This document shows positions 21,024 to 29,050 of a stretch of 64,000 nt of DNA, piece after piece (positions within the stretch are counted from its first letter, which is position 1; the number at the start of each line of letters is the position of its first letter). The notes under the pieces are model-generated. The model made no database searches and was not told the DNA's origin. It saw only the letters and a program-made list of their open reading frames with translations. The stretch is from Streptomyces sp. P9-A2 (GTDB taxonomy: Bacteria > Actinomycetota > Actinomycetes > Streptomycetales > Streptomycetaceae), in NCBI RefSeq assembly GCF_036634175.1, contig NZ_JAZIFX010000001.1, positions 2,046,001-2,110,000 of the forward strand. Direction: 5' to 3'. Made by a program: the position numbers and the translations under genes.

Positions 21024-22295
21024 CTACTTGCTGAAGTCCGGCACCAGCTTGGTGATGGCGATCTCGGCGTCGTTCAGCCCCTTGTCCAGGGACTTCTTGC
21101 CACCCGCGATCTGGGGCAGCTCGTCGTCGAGCGGAGTCCACAGCGAGCTGTACTCGGGCAGGGCCGGGCGCGGCTGGGCGGCCTCGAGGACCGTCTGGTA
21201 GCCGGCGATGCCCGGGTCGGCCTTGACCTTGTCGGTGTAGGCGTCGTCACGCGTGGGCAGCGTGGAGTTCTTCAGGGCGATGCTCTCCTGGGCCTTGGCC
21301 GAGGTCATGAAGTTCACGAACTTCAGCGCGGCCTCCTGCTTCGCGGCGTCGGAGCCGGCGTAGACGGAGAGGTTGTGGCCGCCGGTCGGGGCGCCCGCCG
21401 TGCCGGTGGAGCCGGCCGGGACGGTGGCGATGCCCAGGTTGTTCTTGTCCTTGAAGGCCGAGCCCTTGTAGAAGTTGGTGATCTCCCACGGGCCCTGGAT
21501 GATCGCGGCGACCTTGCCGTTGACGAACGCGTCCTGGATGTGGGCGTAGGCGTCGGCGGTGGTGTCGGCCTTGTGCAGGCCCTTGCCCTTGAAGAGGTCC
21601 AGCCAGGTGCCGTAGGCCTTCTTGGCCTCGGGCGACTTGACGGTGATCTTCTTGGCGTCGGCGTCGACCGTGTCGGTGCCCTCGCCGTAGAGGAAGGACT
21701 GGGCGTAGTAGGCCTGGGTGGAGCCCCAGTAGCCGTCGACGTCGGTCTTGTCCTTGATCGTGGCGGCGGCCTTCTTCAGGTCGTCCCAGGTCTTGGGGGC
21801 CTCGACGCCGGCCTTCTCGAAGAGTTCCTTGTTGTAGACCAGCGCGAGCGTGTCCGTGACGAACGGGACGCCGTAGACCTTGTCCTCGTACGTGGCCTGC
21901 TCTATCAGGTTGGACTTGAACTTCGCCTGGTCCTTCAGCGCCTCGGTGCCGTCCAGCGGCAGGAAGAAGCCCTTCTTGGCGAAGGCGGGGGTCCAGCCGA
22001 CCTCGGAGCGCAGCACGTCGGGGGCGCCCTTGGAACCGGCGGCGGTGTCGAACTTGTTCTGCGCCTGGTCGAAGGGGACGTTGACGTACTTGACCTTGAC
22101 GTCCTTGTTGGCGGCCTCGAACTCCTTGACCAGGGCCTGGTAGGTCGGCGCCTCGTTGGTCGCGTTGGAGGTGTCCCACCAGGTGATGCTGACCGGACCG
22201 TCGGCCGAGTCGCCGCTGTCGCTGTCTCCGCCGCAGGCCGTCGCTGTGAGGGCGAGGGACGCCACCAGCGCGGTGGCCGCTATGCCACGCCGCAT
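21024..22295 (-). CDS. malE: Maltose/maltodextrin-binding lipoprotein MalE
   Basis: The 423-residue protein opens MRRGIAATALVASLALTATA followed by CGGDSDS, a lipoprotein signal, so it should be anchored on the outer face of the membrane. Features of solute-binding family 1 include SITWWDTSNATNEAPTYQAL, VPFVTDTLALVYNKELFEKA and AAIIQGPWEITNFYKG. It captures maltodextrins made by the secreted amylases and passes them to MalFG. AAGGAGAA lies just before the ATG. It is first in the malEFG-aglA operon and is divergent from malR across a 393-bp region containing two candidate MalR operators. Confidence 0.95.
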   Translation of the reverse strand: MRRGIAATALVASLALTATACGGDSDSGDSADGPVSITWWDTSNATNEAPTYQALVKEFEAANKDVKVKYVNVPFDQAQNKFDTAAGSKGAPDVLRSEVGWTPAFAKKGFFLPLDGTEALKDQAKFKSNLIEQATYEDKVYGVPFVTDTLALVYNKELFEKAGVEAPKTWDDLKKAAATIKDKTDVDGYWGSTQAYYAQSFLYGEGTDTVDADAKKITVKSPEAKKAYGTWLDLFKGKGLHKADTTADAYAHIQDAFVNGKVAAIIQGPWEITNFYKGSAFKDKNNLGIATVPAGSTGTAGAPTGGHNLSVYAGSDAAKQEAALKFVNFMTSAKAQESIALKNSTLPTRDDAYTDKVKADPGIAGYQTVLEAAQPRPALPEYSSLWTPLDDELPQIAGGKKSLDKGLNDAEIAITKLVPDFSK

Positions 22296-22427
22296 GAGTT
22301 CTCCTTGAGGGTGAAAGCCCGTGTAGTGCAGGGACGGCCCCGTCTGCCGTCCTGCCGACTTGCCGACCGCGCCGATGGGGCCGCCGGGCGACGTGAACGT
22401 AACAGCGATGCAACCGATCCGAAAGAC

Positions 22428-22448
22428 CTTGCTGAAAAATTTTGCAAG
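22428..22448. promoter_or_regulatory. Candidate MalR operator before malE
   Basis: CTTGCTGAAA at one end and TTTTGCAAG at the other form a 21-bp near-palindrome with CTTGC/GCAAG arms, 133 bp before the malE ATG. It matches the type of site bound by MalR/Reg1 in S. coelicolor and S. lividans. Confidence 0.65.
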
Positions 22449-22559
22449 AAAGCTCGACGGTTACCCCGTCGTGACCTCTCCTCGATCCCCTCCCCGTGAT
22501 GCCCCGATCGCCGTACCACCGCCGGTTTTCCGATGCCAGGACAGGAGTTCGGACTGCTG

Positions 22560-22583
22560 TGCAAGACTCTGCAAGTACTTGCC
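22560..22583. promoter_or_regulatory. Second CTTGC/GCAAG site, malR-proximal
   Basis: TGCAAGACTCTGCAAG followed by TACTTGCCG gives two direct TGCAAG copies and one inverted CTTGC. It lies about 105 bp before the malR ATG and could give autoregulation. Confidence 0.45.
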
Positions 22584-22688
22584 GTCCGTTTCCGTCGGGG
22601 GAATGATCCGTTGCGGTACGGACGCCGTGCAGCCTGCCGAGCACGACGTGTCGCATACGACATGCCGACCACGACATGAGGGACCGCG

Positions 22689-23819
22689 ATGACCCAGCAG
22701 CCCGCGACGGGCCGTTCGACCGCACGCGCCAGGCGTCCGGCCGGTGTGCAAGGACGGGGGCGGCCGATAGGGTCCGGTGCTGTGACCACACGTCTTGCCG
22801 ACATCGCCGCTCAGGCCGGGGTGAGTGAGGCGACCGTCAGCCGCGTGCTCAACGGCAAGCCGGGCGTCGCCGCCACCACCCGCCAGTCCGTCCTCGCCGC
22901 CCTCGACGTCCTGGGCTACGAACGTCCGGTGCGGTTGCGGCAGCGCAGCGAGGGCCTGGTGGGGCTGATCACTCCCGAGCTGGAGAACCCGATCTTCCCG
23001 GCGCTGGCCCAGGTCATCGGGCAGGCGCTGACCCGTCAGGGCTACACGCCGGTGCTGGCCACCCAGACCCCGGGCGGGTCGACGGAGGACGAGCTGACGG
23101 AGATGCTGGTCGACCGCGGGGTGGCCGGCATCATCTACGTCTCCGGACTGCACGCGGACACCACGGCCGACATGCAGCGCTACGACCGGCTGCGCGCCCG
23201 GGGGGTGCCGTTCGTGCTGGTCGACGGCTTCTCGCCGAAGGTGCAGGCGCCGTTCATCTCGCCCGACGACCGGGCGGCGATGGCGCTGGCGGTCACGCAT
23301 CTCGCCTCCCTCGGCCACACCCGGATCGGGCTGGCGCTGGGGCCGAAGCGGTTCGTGCCGGTGCAGCGCAAGATCGAGGGCTTCGTCCGCGCCGTGCAGG
23401 AGCAGGTGGGGCTGGCCGCCGAGACCGTGGAGACGGAGCTGGTCCAGCACTCCCTGTACACCCTGGAGGGCGGCCAGGCCGCCGCCAGCGCGCTCATGGA
23501 CCGGGGGTGCACGGCGGTGGTGTGCGCCAGCGACATGATGGCGCTGGGTGCGATACGGGCGGCCCGCCAACGAGGGCTCGAGGTGCCGACGGACATCTCG
23601 GTGGTCGGCTTCGACGACTCCCCGCTGATCGCCTTCACCGACCCGCCGCTGACCACGGTCCGCAAGCCGGTCCCGGCGATGGGCCAGGCCGCGGTGCGCA
23701 CCCTGCTGGAGGAGATCGGCGGGACGCCCGCCCCGCACAGCGAGTTCGTGTTCATGCCGGAACTGGTGGTCCGGGGCTCGACGGCTTCGGCACCCGGGGA
23801 CCGCAACCGCTCCCGATGA
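22689..23819 (+). CDS. malR: LacI-family maltose regulon repressor MalR
   Basis: The LacI-type helix-turn-helix is clear: TRLADIAAQAGVSEATVSRV followed by LNGKPG. The periplasmic-binding-like effector domain follows (GLITPELENPIFPALAQVIG, HTRIGLALGPKRF, CASDMMALGAIRAARQRG, VVGFDDSPL). Streptomyces MalR (Reg1) represses amylase and malEFG genes in the absence of maltodextrin. Start choice is uncertain: ATG 22689 has GAGGGA five bases before it and adds a basic 31-residue N-terminal extension, while GTG 22782 sits directly before the HTH. Either gives a functional protein. The C-terminal end is Ser/Arg-rich. Confidence 0.93.
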   Translation: MTQQPATGRSTARARRPAGVQGRGRPIGSGAVTTRLADIAAQAGVSEATVSRVLNGKPGVAATTRQSVLAALDVLGYERPVRLRQRSEGLVGLITPELENPIFPALAQVIGQALTRQGYTPVLATQTPGGSTEDELTEMLVDRGVAGIIYVSGLHADTTADMQRYDRLRARGVPFVLVDGFSPKVQAPFISPDDRAAMALAVTHLASLGHTRIGLALGPKRFVPVQRKIEGFVRAVQEQVGLAAETVETELVQHSLYTLEGGQAAASALMDRGCTAVVCASDMMALGAIRAARQRGLEVPTDISVVGFDDSPLIAFTDPPLTTVRKPVPAMGQAAVRTLLEEIGGTPAPHSEFVFMPELVVRGSTASAPGDRNRSR

Positions 23820-23865
23820 CCTGAGCCGGGACGCGGCGCGGCGTCGGCCCACTGCCGGTGCACGG

Positions 23866-23974
23866 GGTCCTCGGCGTCACAGGTCACAACGTCACGGCGC
23901 TCTCGGCGTCACGGGGTTCTCGACGTCACGGGTCACAACGTCACGGCGCTCTCGACCTCACCGGGTTCTCGGCG
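23866..23974. repeat. 49-bp tandem repeat, about 2.3 copies
   Basis: GGTCACAACGTCACGGCGCT occurs at 23882 and again 49 bp later at 23931, and the intervening CTCGxCGTCACGGGGTTCTC also recurs in part. The last copy runs up to the stop codon of the REC-PP2C gene. It separates convergent malR and that gene and may act as a terminator or RNA-stability element. Confidence 0.8.
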
Positions 23975-25174
23975 TCAGGCGGGCCGATCACCCCAGTCGA
24001 GGCGGAGCACGGCCAGGTCGTCGGAGTGGCGGCCGGCGTTCAGCGCGTGGGTTTCCTTGATGAGGAGGTCGACGTGATCCGCCGGGTCCGCCGCCGGCAG
24101 GTTCCCGATCAGCGCGAGCAGCCCTTCGATGCCGAGCCGCTCGCCCTTCGTCCCGTTGTGTCCTTCGATGAGACCGTCGGTGTAGACGGTCAGGGCTCCG
24201 GCGGCCGGGAGCGGGACGACCGTGGAGGGCCAGTTGCGCTCTCCGGGGACGATGCCCAGGGCGATGCCGTGTTCGGCGCTCACCTCCCGGGTCCCCTCGG
24301 CCGTGGTGAGGAGGGGCTCGTGGTGGCCGGCCAGGTGGAGGACGGCGGTGCCGGAGCGCTGATCGAGAGTGAGGAGAGTGCAGGTGGCGAACAGGTGCTG
24401 GCTGTCGCGCTCGGCGATCAGGAGACGTTCCATCAGGTGCAGCAGGTCCTCTCCGCGGTGCCCGCCGAGCACCAGGGAGCGCCAGGCGATCCGCAGGCAG
24501 ACACCCAGTGCCGCGGCGTCGGGACCGTGGCCGCTGACGTCGCCCACGACGGCGTGCAGCAGCCCGTCGTCCCCCTCCACCACGTCGAGGAAGTCCCCGC
24601 CGAGCAGGGCCATCGCGGCACCCGGCAGGTAGCGGGACGTCACCCTCACCGTGGAGGTGTCGAGCATCGGCTGGGGCAGCAGGCCGCGTTCCAGGCGGGC
24701 GTTCTCCTCCGCGCGCAGCCGGGTGGCCTGGGCCTCGGCGCTCGCGCGTTCCGTCCGGCTCCGGTAGACGGCGTAGCGCAGCGTTCTTCGCAGCAGGTCC
24801 GCCTCGACCTTGCCCTTGACGAGGTAGTCCTGCGCTCCGGCGGCCATGGCCTCGGTGCCCGCCCGGTCCTCGGACAGCCCGGTCAGGACGATCACCGCGG
24901 TGTGCGGGGCCAGCCCGCGCACGGCCGTGACCGCGTCGACGCCCGACACGTCGGGCAGGTGCAGGTCGAGGAGGATGCAGTCGATCGGGCTGCCGGCCAG
25001 TTCGGCGCGCGCCTCGGCCAGGGTGGTCCGGATGGTCAGCGCGAACCGCATCCCCGTGTCGTGGAGGAGTTCCTCCACGAGCAGGGCGTCGCCCGGGTCG
25101 TCCTCGATCAGCAGGATGCGGTACACCGGCCCCTCGGGGGCCGCTTCCGGCACGGCTGCCGTGAGCGCCGTCAT
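23975..25174 (-). CDS. Response regulator with PP2C-type (SpoIIE-like) phosphatase output
   Basis: The 399-residue protein has a receiver domain at about 15-140 (RILLIEDDPGDALL, phospho-acceptor Asp in CILLDLHLPDVSG, VIVLTG, YLVKGKV). A short coiled region (ERASAEAQATRLRAEENARL) and a PPM phosphatase domain at about 190-395 follow (LLGGDFLDVV, VVGDVSGHGPDAAALGV, VYTDGLIEGH, SDDLAVLRLD), with metal-binding aspartates conserved. Its ATG overlaps the stop of the histidine kinase gene (ATGA), so the two are translationally coupled and the kinase is the likely phosphodonor. Such phosphatases usually act on anti-sigma-factor antagonists; no such gene is adjacent. The start was set by the overlap; a longer open frame upstream lies inside the kinase gene. 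Confidence 0.93.
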   Translation of the reverse strand: MTALTAAVPEAAPEGPVYRILLIEDDPGDALLVEELLHDTGMRFALTIRTTLAEARAELAGSPIDCILLDLHLPDVSGVDAVTAVRGLAPHTAVIVLTGLSEDRAGTEAMAAGAQDYLVKGKVEADLLRRTLRYAVYRSRTERASAEAQATRLRAEENARLERGLLPQPMLDTSTVRVTSRYLPGAAMALLGGDFLDVVEGDDGLLHAVVGDVSGHGPDAAALGVCLRIAWRSLVLGGHRGEDLLHLMERLLIAERDSQHLFATCTLLTLDQRSGTAVLHLAGHHEPLLTTAEGTREVSAEHGIALGIVPGERNWPSTVVPLPAAGALTVYTDGLIEGHNGTKGERLGIEGLLALIGNLPAADPADHVDLLIKETHALNAGRHSDDLAVLRLDWGDRPA

Positions 25175-26778
25175 CGCACCGGCTCCGCGTCGACGCGGGT
25201 GGCCTCCGGCGTGGTGGACGGGGCGGGGCTCTCCGGCGGCCGGGGGGCGAGGGTGAAGGTGATGCGTGCGCCGTCGTGGTGTTCCGGGTCGACCCCGATG
25301 GTGCCTCCGTGGAACTCGACGATCTTCTTGCACATCGCGAGGCCGATTCCGCTGCCGGTGTAGGTGTCCTTGGTGTGCAGCCGCTGGAAGATCACGAACA
25401 CCTTGTCGGCGTACTCCGGTGCGATGCCGATGCCGTTGTCGGTGACGGTGAACCGCCACAGTTCGCCTTCCCGGGCCGCCGTGACGTGGATCTTCGGCGT
25501 TTCGCCCGGGCGGCGGAACTTGACGGCGTTGCTTATCAGGTTCTGCCAGAGCATGCCCATCTGGGTGGGGTCGGCGACCAGGGTCGGCAGCGGATCGTGG
25601 GTGATCTCCGCTCCGGCCTCCTCGATGCCGACGCTCAGCTCGGACAGGGTCCTTTCCAGCACCTTGTCCAGGTCGACGTTCTGGTGGGAGTTGTGCAGCC
25701 GTCCGACCCGGGAGAAGTCGAGCAGGTCGTTGATGAGGGTCTGCATGCGGTTCGCCCCGTCGACCGCGAAGTCGATGTACTGGTCGGCCCGGCTGTCGAG
25801 CTGTCCTCCGTAGCGCCGCTGGAGGAGCTGGGTGAAGCTGGAGACCTTGCGCAGCGGTTCCTGCAGGTCGTGGGAGGCCACGTACGCGAACTGCTCCAGC
25901 TCGGCGTTGGAACGCTGGAGGTCCGCGGCCTGCGCGTCCAGCCGCAGCCGGGTGTCCTCGCTGAGGGCCAGTTCCTGTACGAGACGCTGCCGCATGAAGT
26001 CGATCTCGCGGCTGAGGTTGCGCAGGTCGGCGGGACCGGTCGGGGTGATGGGATGTTTGAAGTCACCGCCGGCGACGGCGCGGGCGTCCGCGCCGAGCCG
26101 CTCCAGCGGCATGTTGATGCCGCGGCGCAGTCCTTCGAAGATCAGGGCCGTGAGGACGGCGATGAGCACCGCGATGGCACCGAACACCCAGTTCCTCAGG
26201 ACCATCGTGTCCATCAGGTCGTGCCTCGCCCGTTCGCGGTCCGCGTACAGCCGTTCCTGCTGGCGGCTGAGGGCGGCACGTACGTCGTCGAAGGCCTCCT
26301 TGCCCTCCGCCGCCCGCCGGGTGGCCATCGTCGAGGGTGAGCCGGCGGGCGCGGCGGCAATGGGCCGGGCGACCCTCTCCTGCCACTTCGCCACGGCGTC
26401 CCGCACGGCTTTCAGGTCGTCCAGCCCCGCGCGGTCGCCCTCGAGCAGCCCGGTGAGTTCCGCGAGGCCCGCTTCCTGCTCGGTGAGCCCCTGCTCGTAG
26501 GGGGTGATGAACTCCGGCAGGCCGGTGAGCCCGTAGCCGCGGATCCCGGTCTCCTGGTTGAGCACGGCCGCCTCCAGGCGGATCGCGACGGTCAGCGCGG
26601 GGGACCGCACGTTCACGAGGTCGTCGCTGATCGTCTGGGTGCGCCCCAGCACCCATGCGCCCACGGTCCCGAGCAGGGCCAGCACCACGAGGGACACGGC
26701 CACCCCTACGCGAAGCCACCGCCTGGTCGTCCAGGCGGAAAACCCTCGTATGCGCGATTGCCTCTCGTCGGCGGTCAT
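25171..26778 (-). CDS. Membrane histidine kinase with CHASE3, HAMP and HisKA domains
   Basis: The 535-residue kinase has a first membrane helix at about 20-42 (VGVAVSLVVLALLGTVGAWV) and a CHASE3-like extracellular domain (LNQETGIRGYGLTGLPEFIT). A second helix is near 195-220 (WVFGAIAVLIAVLTALIFEG), followed by HAMP. The HisKA box is FAYVASHDLQEPLRKV with the phospho-acceptor His. The ATPase has N box WQNLISNAVKF, G1 DNGIGI and G2 GSGIGLAMCKKI. SHDLQEPLRK is the subtype linked to phytochrome-like kinases and small Rcp1-type regulators, consistent with the divergent REC protein at 26887. GAGGAG precedes ATG 26778. The stimulus is unknown. Confidence 0.94.
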   Translation of the reverse strand: MTADERQSRIRGFSAWTTRRWLRVGVAVSLVVLALLGTVGAWVLGRTQTISDDLVNVRSPALTVAIRLEAAVLNQETGIRGYGLTGLPEFITPYEQGLTEQEAGLAELTGLLEGDRAGLDDLKAVRDAVAKWQERVARPIAAAPAGSPSTMATRRAAEGKEAFDDVRAALSRQQERLYADRERARHDLMDTMVLRNWVFGAIAVLIAVLTALIFEGLRRGINMPLERLGADARAVAGGDFKHPITPTGPADLRNLSREIDFMRQRLVQELALSEDTRLRLDAQAADLQRSNAELEQFAYVASHDLQEPLRKVSSFTQLLQRRYGGQLDSRADQYIDFAVDGANRMQTLINDLLDFSRVGRLHNSHQNVDLDKVLERTLSELSVGIEEAGAEITHDPLPTLVADPTQMGMLWQNLISNAVKFRRPGETPKIHVTAAREGELWRFTVTDNGIGIAPEYADKVFVIFQRLHTKDTYTGSGIGLAMCKKIVEFHGGTIGVDPEHHDGARITFTLAPRPPESPAPSTTPEATRVDAEPVR

Positions 26779-26836
26779 CCTGTGGGCTCCTCGTTGCGGC
26801 AATCACCTTGAAAGTTGGGCCAGCACACTTTAAAGG

Positions 26837-26856
26837 GCGACAACCCTTGTTGTCGC
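26837..26856. promoter_or_regulatory. Perfect 20-bp palindrome at the kinase / HTH-REC divergent promoter
   Basis: GCGACAACCCTTGTTGTCGC has eight-base perfect arms around CCTT. It lies 59 bp from the kinase ATG and 31 bp from the HTH-REC ATG. A dimeric regulator, possibly the HTH part of the 26887 protein, is the obvious candidate binder; that is inference. Confidence 0.6.
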
Positions 26857-26886
26857 GGAGCTGCTCCGGGACCTAGAGTTTCGGAC

Positions 26887-27657
26887 ATGCCTGGCAAGGA
26901 CTTCGTATCGCGGATCACCCCGCAGGAGACCGCCTCCCTCACGGACGCGGCAGTCGGTGACCTCGCGCAACGCCTCGCCCGCCGGCTCCTGGGAGCACCT
27001 TCGCACCCGGCACCGGACGACCCGGCACAGGCCCTGGCTCTGCTCCGCGTGCTGGATCAGCTCAAGCAGGCCGCTGAACGGCTCCAGCGGGAGGCGGCCG
27101 TGGCGGCCGCCCGCGCGGGTGCCGGCTATCCGCAGATCGGGGCCGCCTGCGGTATGACCCGGCAAGGTGCCCGGCGCCGCTGGCCGGGACTTTTCCACCA
27201 TTCGACCGAGAAACCCACGGAGCGCCCGACAATGACCACCCCCGCCCGCCCCTTCGACGTCCTGCTGGTCGAAGACGACATTGCCGACGCCATGCTCATC
27301 GAGGAAGCCCTCTCCGAGCGCGGGGCCCGCAACCTCGTCCAGGTCACGGACGGGGTCGCCGCGCTGGAGCACCTGCGGGCCCCGGGCACCCCGCGGCCCG
27401 ACCTCATCGTCCTGGACCTGAACATGCCCCGGATGAACGGCCGCGATCTGCTCAAGGTCCTGAAGAACGACGACGACCTGCAGACGATCCCCGTGGTCGT
27501 GCTGACCACGTCCACCGCTCCGGACGACGTCACCGGCGCGTACAGCAGCCACGCCAACGCCTACGTGACCAAGCCCGTCAACCTGGAGGAGTTCGAGCGG
27601 GCCGTCCAGAGCATCGACTCCTTCTACCTGGACACCGCCACCCGGCCCCGTCTCTGA
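26887..27657 (+). CDS. Fusion of a small HTH-like region with a single receiver domain
   Basis: The 256-residue frame has two parts. Residues 1-115 are helical and end with AAARAGAGYPQIGAACGMTR followed by QGARRRWPGLF, which resembles a helix-turn-helix of small actinobacterial regulators. Residues about 120-256 form an Rcp1-type receiver (VLLVEDDIADAMLIEEAL, phospho-acceptor in LIVLDLNMPRMNG, VVVLTTST, YVTKPVN). No stop separates them. A second start, ATG 27232 (MTTPARPFDVLLVEDD), with GGAG nearby could give the receiver alone, so one gene may yield two products. It is divergent from the kinase gene. Unlike OmpR-type regulators, the HTH is at the N-terminal side. Confidence 0.8.
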   Translation: MPGKDFVSRITPQETASLTDAAVGDLAQRLARRLLGAPSHPAPDDPAQALALLRVLDQLKQAAERLQREAAVAAARAGAGYPQIGAACGMTRQGARRRWPGLFHHSTEKPTERPTMTTPARPFDVLLVEDDIADAMLIEEALSERGARNLVQVTDGVAALEHLRAPGTPRPDLIVLDLNMPRMNGRDLLKVLKNDDDLQTIPVVVLTTSTAPDDVTGAYSSHANAYVTKPVNLEEFERAVQSIDSFYLDTATRPRL

Positions 27658-27728
27658 ACCGGCCAGGGCCCGGGAATCCCGGGTTCCCCCGGGTCACCGT
27701 GTCATCCGCAGGTCGCAGCCGGGGAGCC

Positions 27729-27759
27729 CCCGCGTCCTGCTCCAGGAGGAGGACGCGGG
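27729..27759 (+). terminator. Terminator after the HTH-REC gene
   Basis: CCCGCGTCCT (27729-27738) pairs with AGGACGCGGG (27750-27759) around an 11-base loop that can pair further (CTCC/GGAG), 70 bp after the stop. Confidence 0.65.
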
Positions 27760-27841
27760 CCCCTTCCCGGAGAGGACATGCGGGTCGATCGCCCCTGGGG
27801 GAGGATCTCTCCCAAGGGCTTTTCTGGCAGACTCTGTGCCC

Positions 27842-28954
27842 ATGGGCGAAACGACGGTGACCACGCTGGAAGGTCGGCACCAGGCCGCAGCGCACCCCGT
27901 CGAGAACCGGACGGGGCACGGACTCCTGCACCGTCTGCGCACCCCCCGCCGACCGCGGTTGTGGTTCGAGATCCTGCTCATCGCGGTGAGCTACTGGACG
28001 TACTCGCTCGTCCGCAACGCCGTCCCGGAGCAGAAGTCCGAGGCCCTGCGCAACGCGGACCGGCTCTGGGACCTGGAGCGGCAGCTCGGTCTCGCCTTCG
28101 AGCAGTCGGTCAACCACGCCGTGAACTCGGTGACCTGGCTGGTCGTCGGCATGAACTACTACTACGCCACACTGCACTTCGTGGTCACGCTGGGGGTCCT
28201 GGTGTGGCTCTACCGCAGTCACCCCGGCCGTTACGCGGCGACCAGACTGGTGTTGTTCTCGACCACCGCCGTCGCCCTGGCCGGTTACTACCTGTTCCCG
28301 CTCGCCCCGCCGCGCCTGATGAACGGCGGCGCCTTCATCGACACCGTGATGGTCCACGAGACCTGGGGTTCGATGGCCTCCGGTGACCTGAAGAACATGT
28401 CCAACCAGTACGCCGCGATGCCGTCGATGCACATCGGCTGGTCGGTGTGGTGCGGGCTGACCGTCTTCGCGCTGGCGACGGTCCCGTGGGCGAAGGTCCT
28501 GGGCCTGCTGTACCCGGCGGGCACGCTGGTGGTCATCGTCGCCACCGCCAACCACTTCTGGCTGGACGCGGTGGGCGGCGTGCTCTGCCTCGCCTTCGGC
28601 TACGCGCTGGCGACCCTCTGGTACGGGAGGATGCCCTACGCGCTGCCGCGAGAGGCGCCCGACGGCGGGGGCGGGGGCAGCCGGGACAGGGGCGGCTGGA
28701 GCAGGGCCCTCTCGGGCAGAGGCTTCCCGGAGAAGGGTTTTCCGGGGAAGGGTCTCCCGGGCAGGCGCGGCACGGACAGGGCCGTCGCGGGTTCGGACGG
28801 TGGGGGCGCGGGTTCGGACGGTGGGGGCGCGGGCCGTACGAACGCGGGCGTCGTGAGCCCGCGCGCCCCGGACGACTCCCCCGGCCCTCGCACGGCCGAC
28901 GGCGCCCCCGCCGCGAGCACCACCGCCCGCGCGCCGGACACCCCGCGCCACTGA
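27842..28954 (+). CDS. PAP2-family membrane phosphatase with repetitive tail
   Basis: The 370-residue protein has six or so membrane helices (LWFEILLIAVSYWTYSLV, NYYYATLHFVVTLGVLVWLY, LVLFSTTAVALAGYYLF and others). The PAP2 catalytic signatures are MPSMHIGWSVW (PSxxH) and ATANHFWLDAVGG (HxxxD); the first Lys/Arg motif is represented by PPRLMNG. Members of this subgroup act on phospholipid or polyprenyl diphosphates or make inositol phosphoceramide-like lipids; the substrate here is open. The last 100 residues are a low-complexity Gly/Pro/Ser-rich cytoplasmic tail with short repeats (GSDGGGAGSDGGGAG). ATG 27842 is used; GTG 27836 is two codons upstream. An IS607 element begins within about 20 bp of the stop. 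Confidence 0.88.
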   Translation: MGETTVTTLEGRHQAAAHPVENRTGHGLLHRLRTPRRPRLWFEILLIAVSYWTYSLVRNAVPEQKSEALRNADRLWDLERQLGLAFEQSVNHAVNSVTWLVVGMNYYYATLHFVVTLGVLVWLYRSHPGRYAATRLVLFSTTAVALAGYYLFPLAPPRLMNGGAFIDTVMVHETWGSMASGDLKNMSNQYAAMPSMHIGWSVWCGLTVFALATVPWAKVLGLLYPAGTLVVIVATANHFWLDAVGGVLCLAFGYALATLWYGRMPYALPREAPDGGGGGSRDRGGWSRALSGRGFPEKGFPGKGLPGRRGTDRAVAGSDGGGAGSDGGGAGRTNAGVVSPRAPDDSPGPRTADGAPAASTTARAPDTPRH

Positions 28955-28969
28955 GACATCCGTCCGTTG

Positions 28970-29050
28970 CCAAGACCCTAGTCGGGTCTCAGCATTCCGG
29001 GCATTTCGGCCCGGAAGGTCCGTCTCGTCACCAGAGCGTGAGGGCTTCGG
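28970..29050 (-). ncRNA. Candidate omega RNA scaffold at the tnpB end of the IS607 element
   Basis: Two hairpins follow the tnpB stop directly on the minus strand: TTCCGGGC/GCCCGGAA and AGACCC/GGGTCT, each with a five-base loop. Position and form match the guide-RNA ends of TnpB elements. The guide would be the flank beyond about 28970, inside or next to the PAP2 gene end. Confidence 0.4.

Larger units (their letters stand above)
22296..22688. other. malE-malR divergent control region
   Basis: The 393-bp region carries two CTTGC/GCAAG-type sites (22428-22448 and 22560-22583) and must contain both divergent promoters. No additional gene is convincing. Confidence 0.7.

Noticed and set aside
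23866-23974. Possible CRISPR-like array
   Set aside because: The 49-bp units are adjacent with no variable spacers and fewer than three copies.
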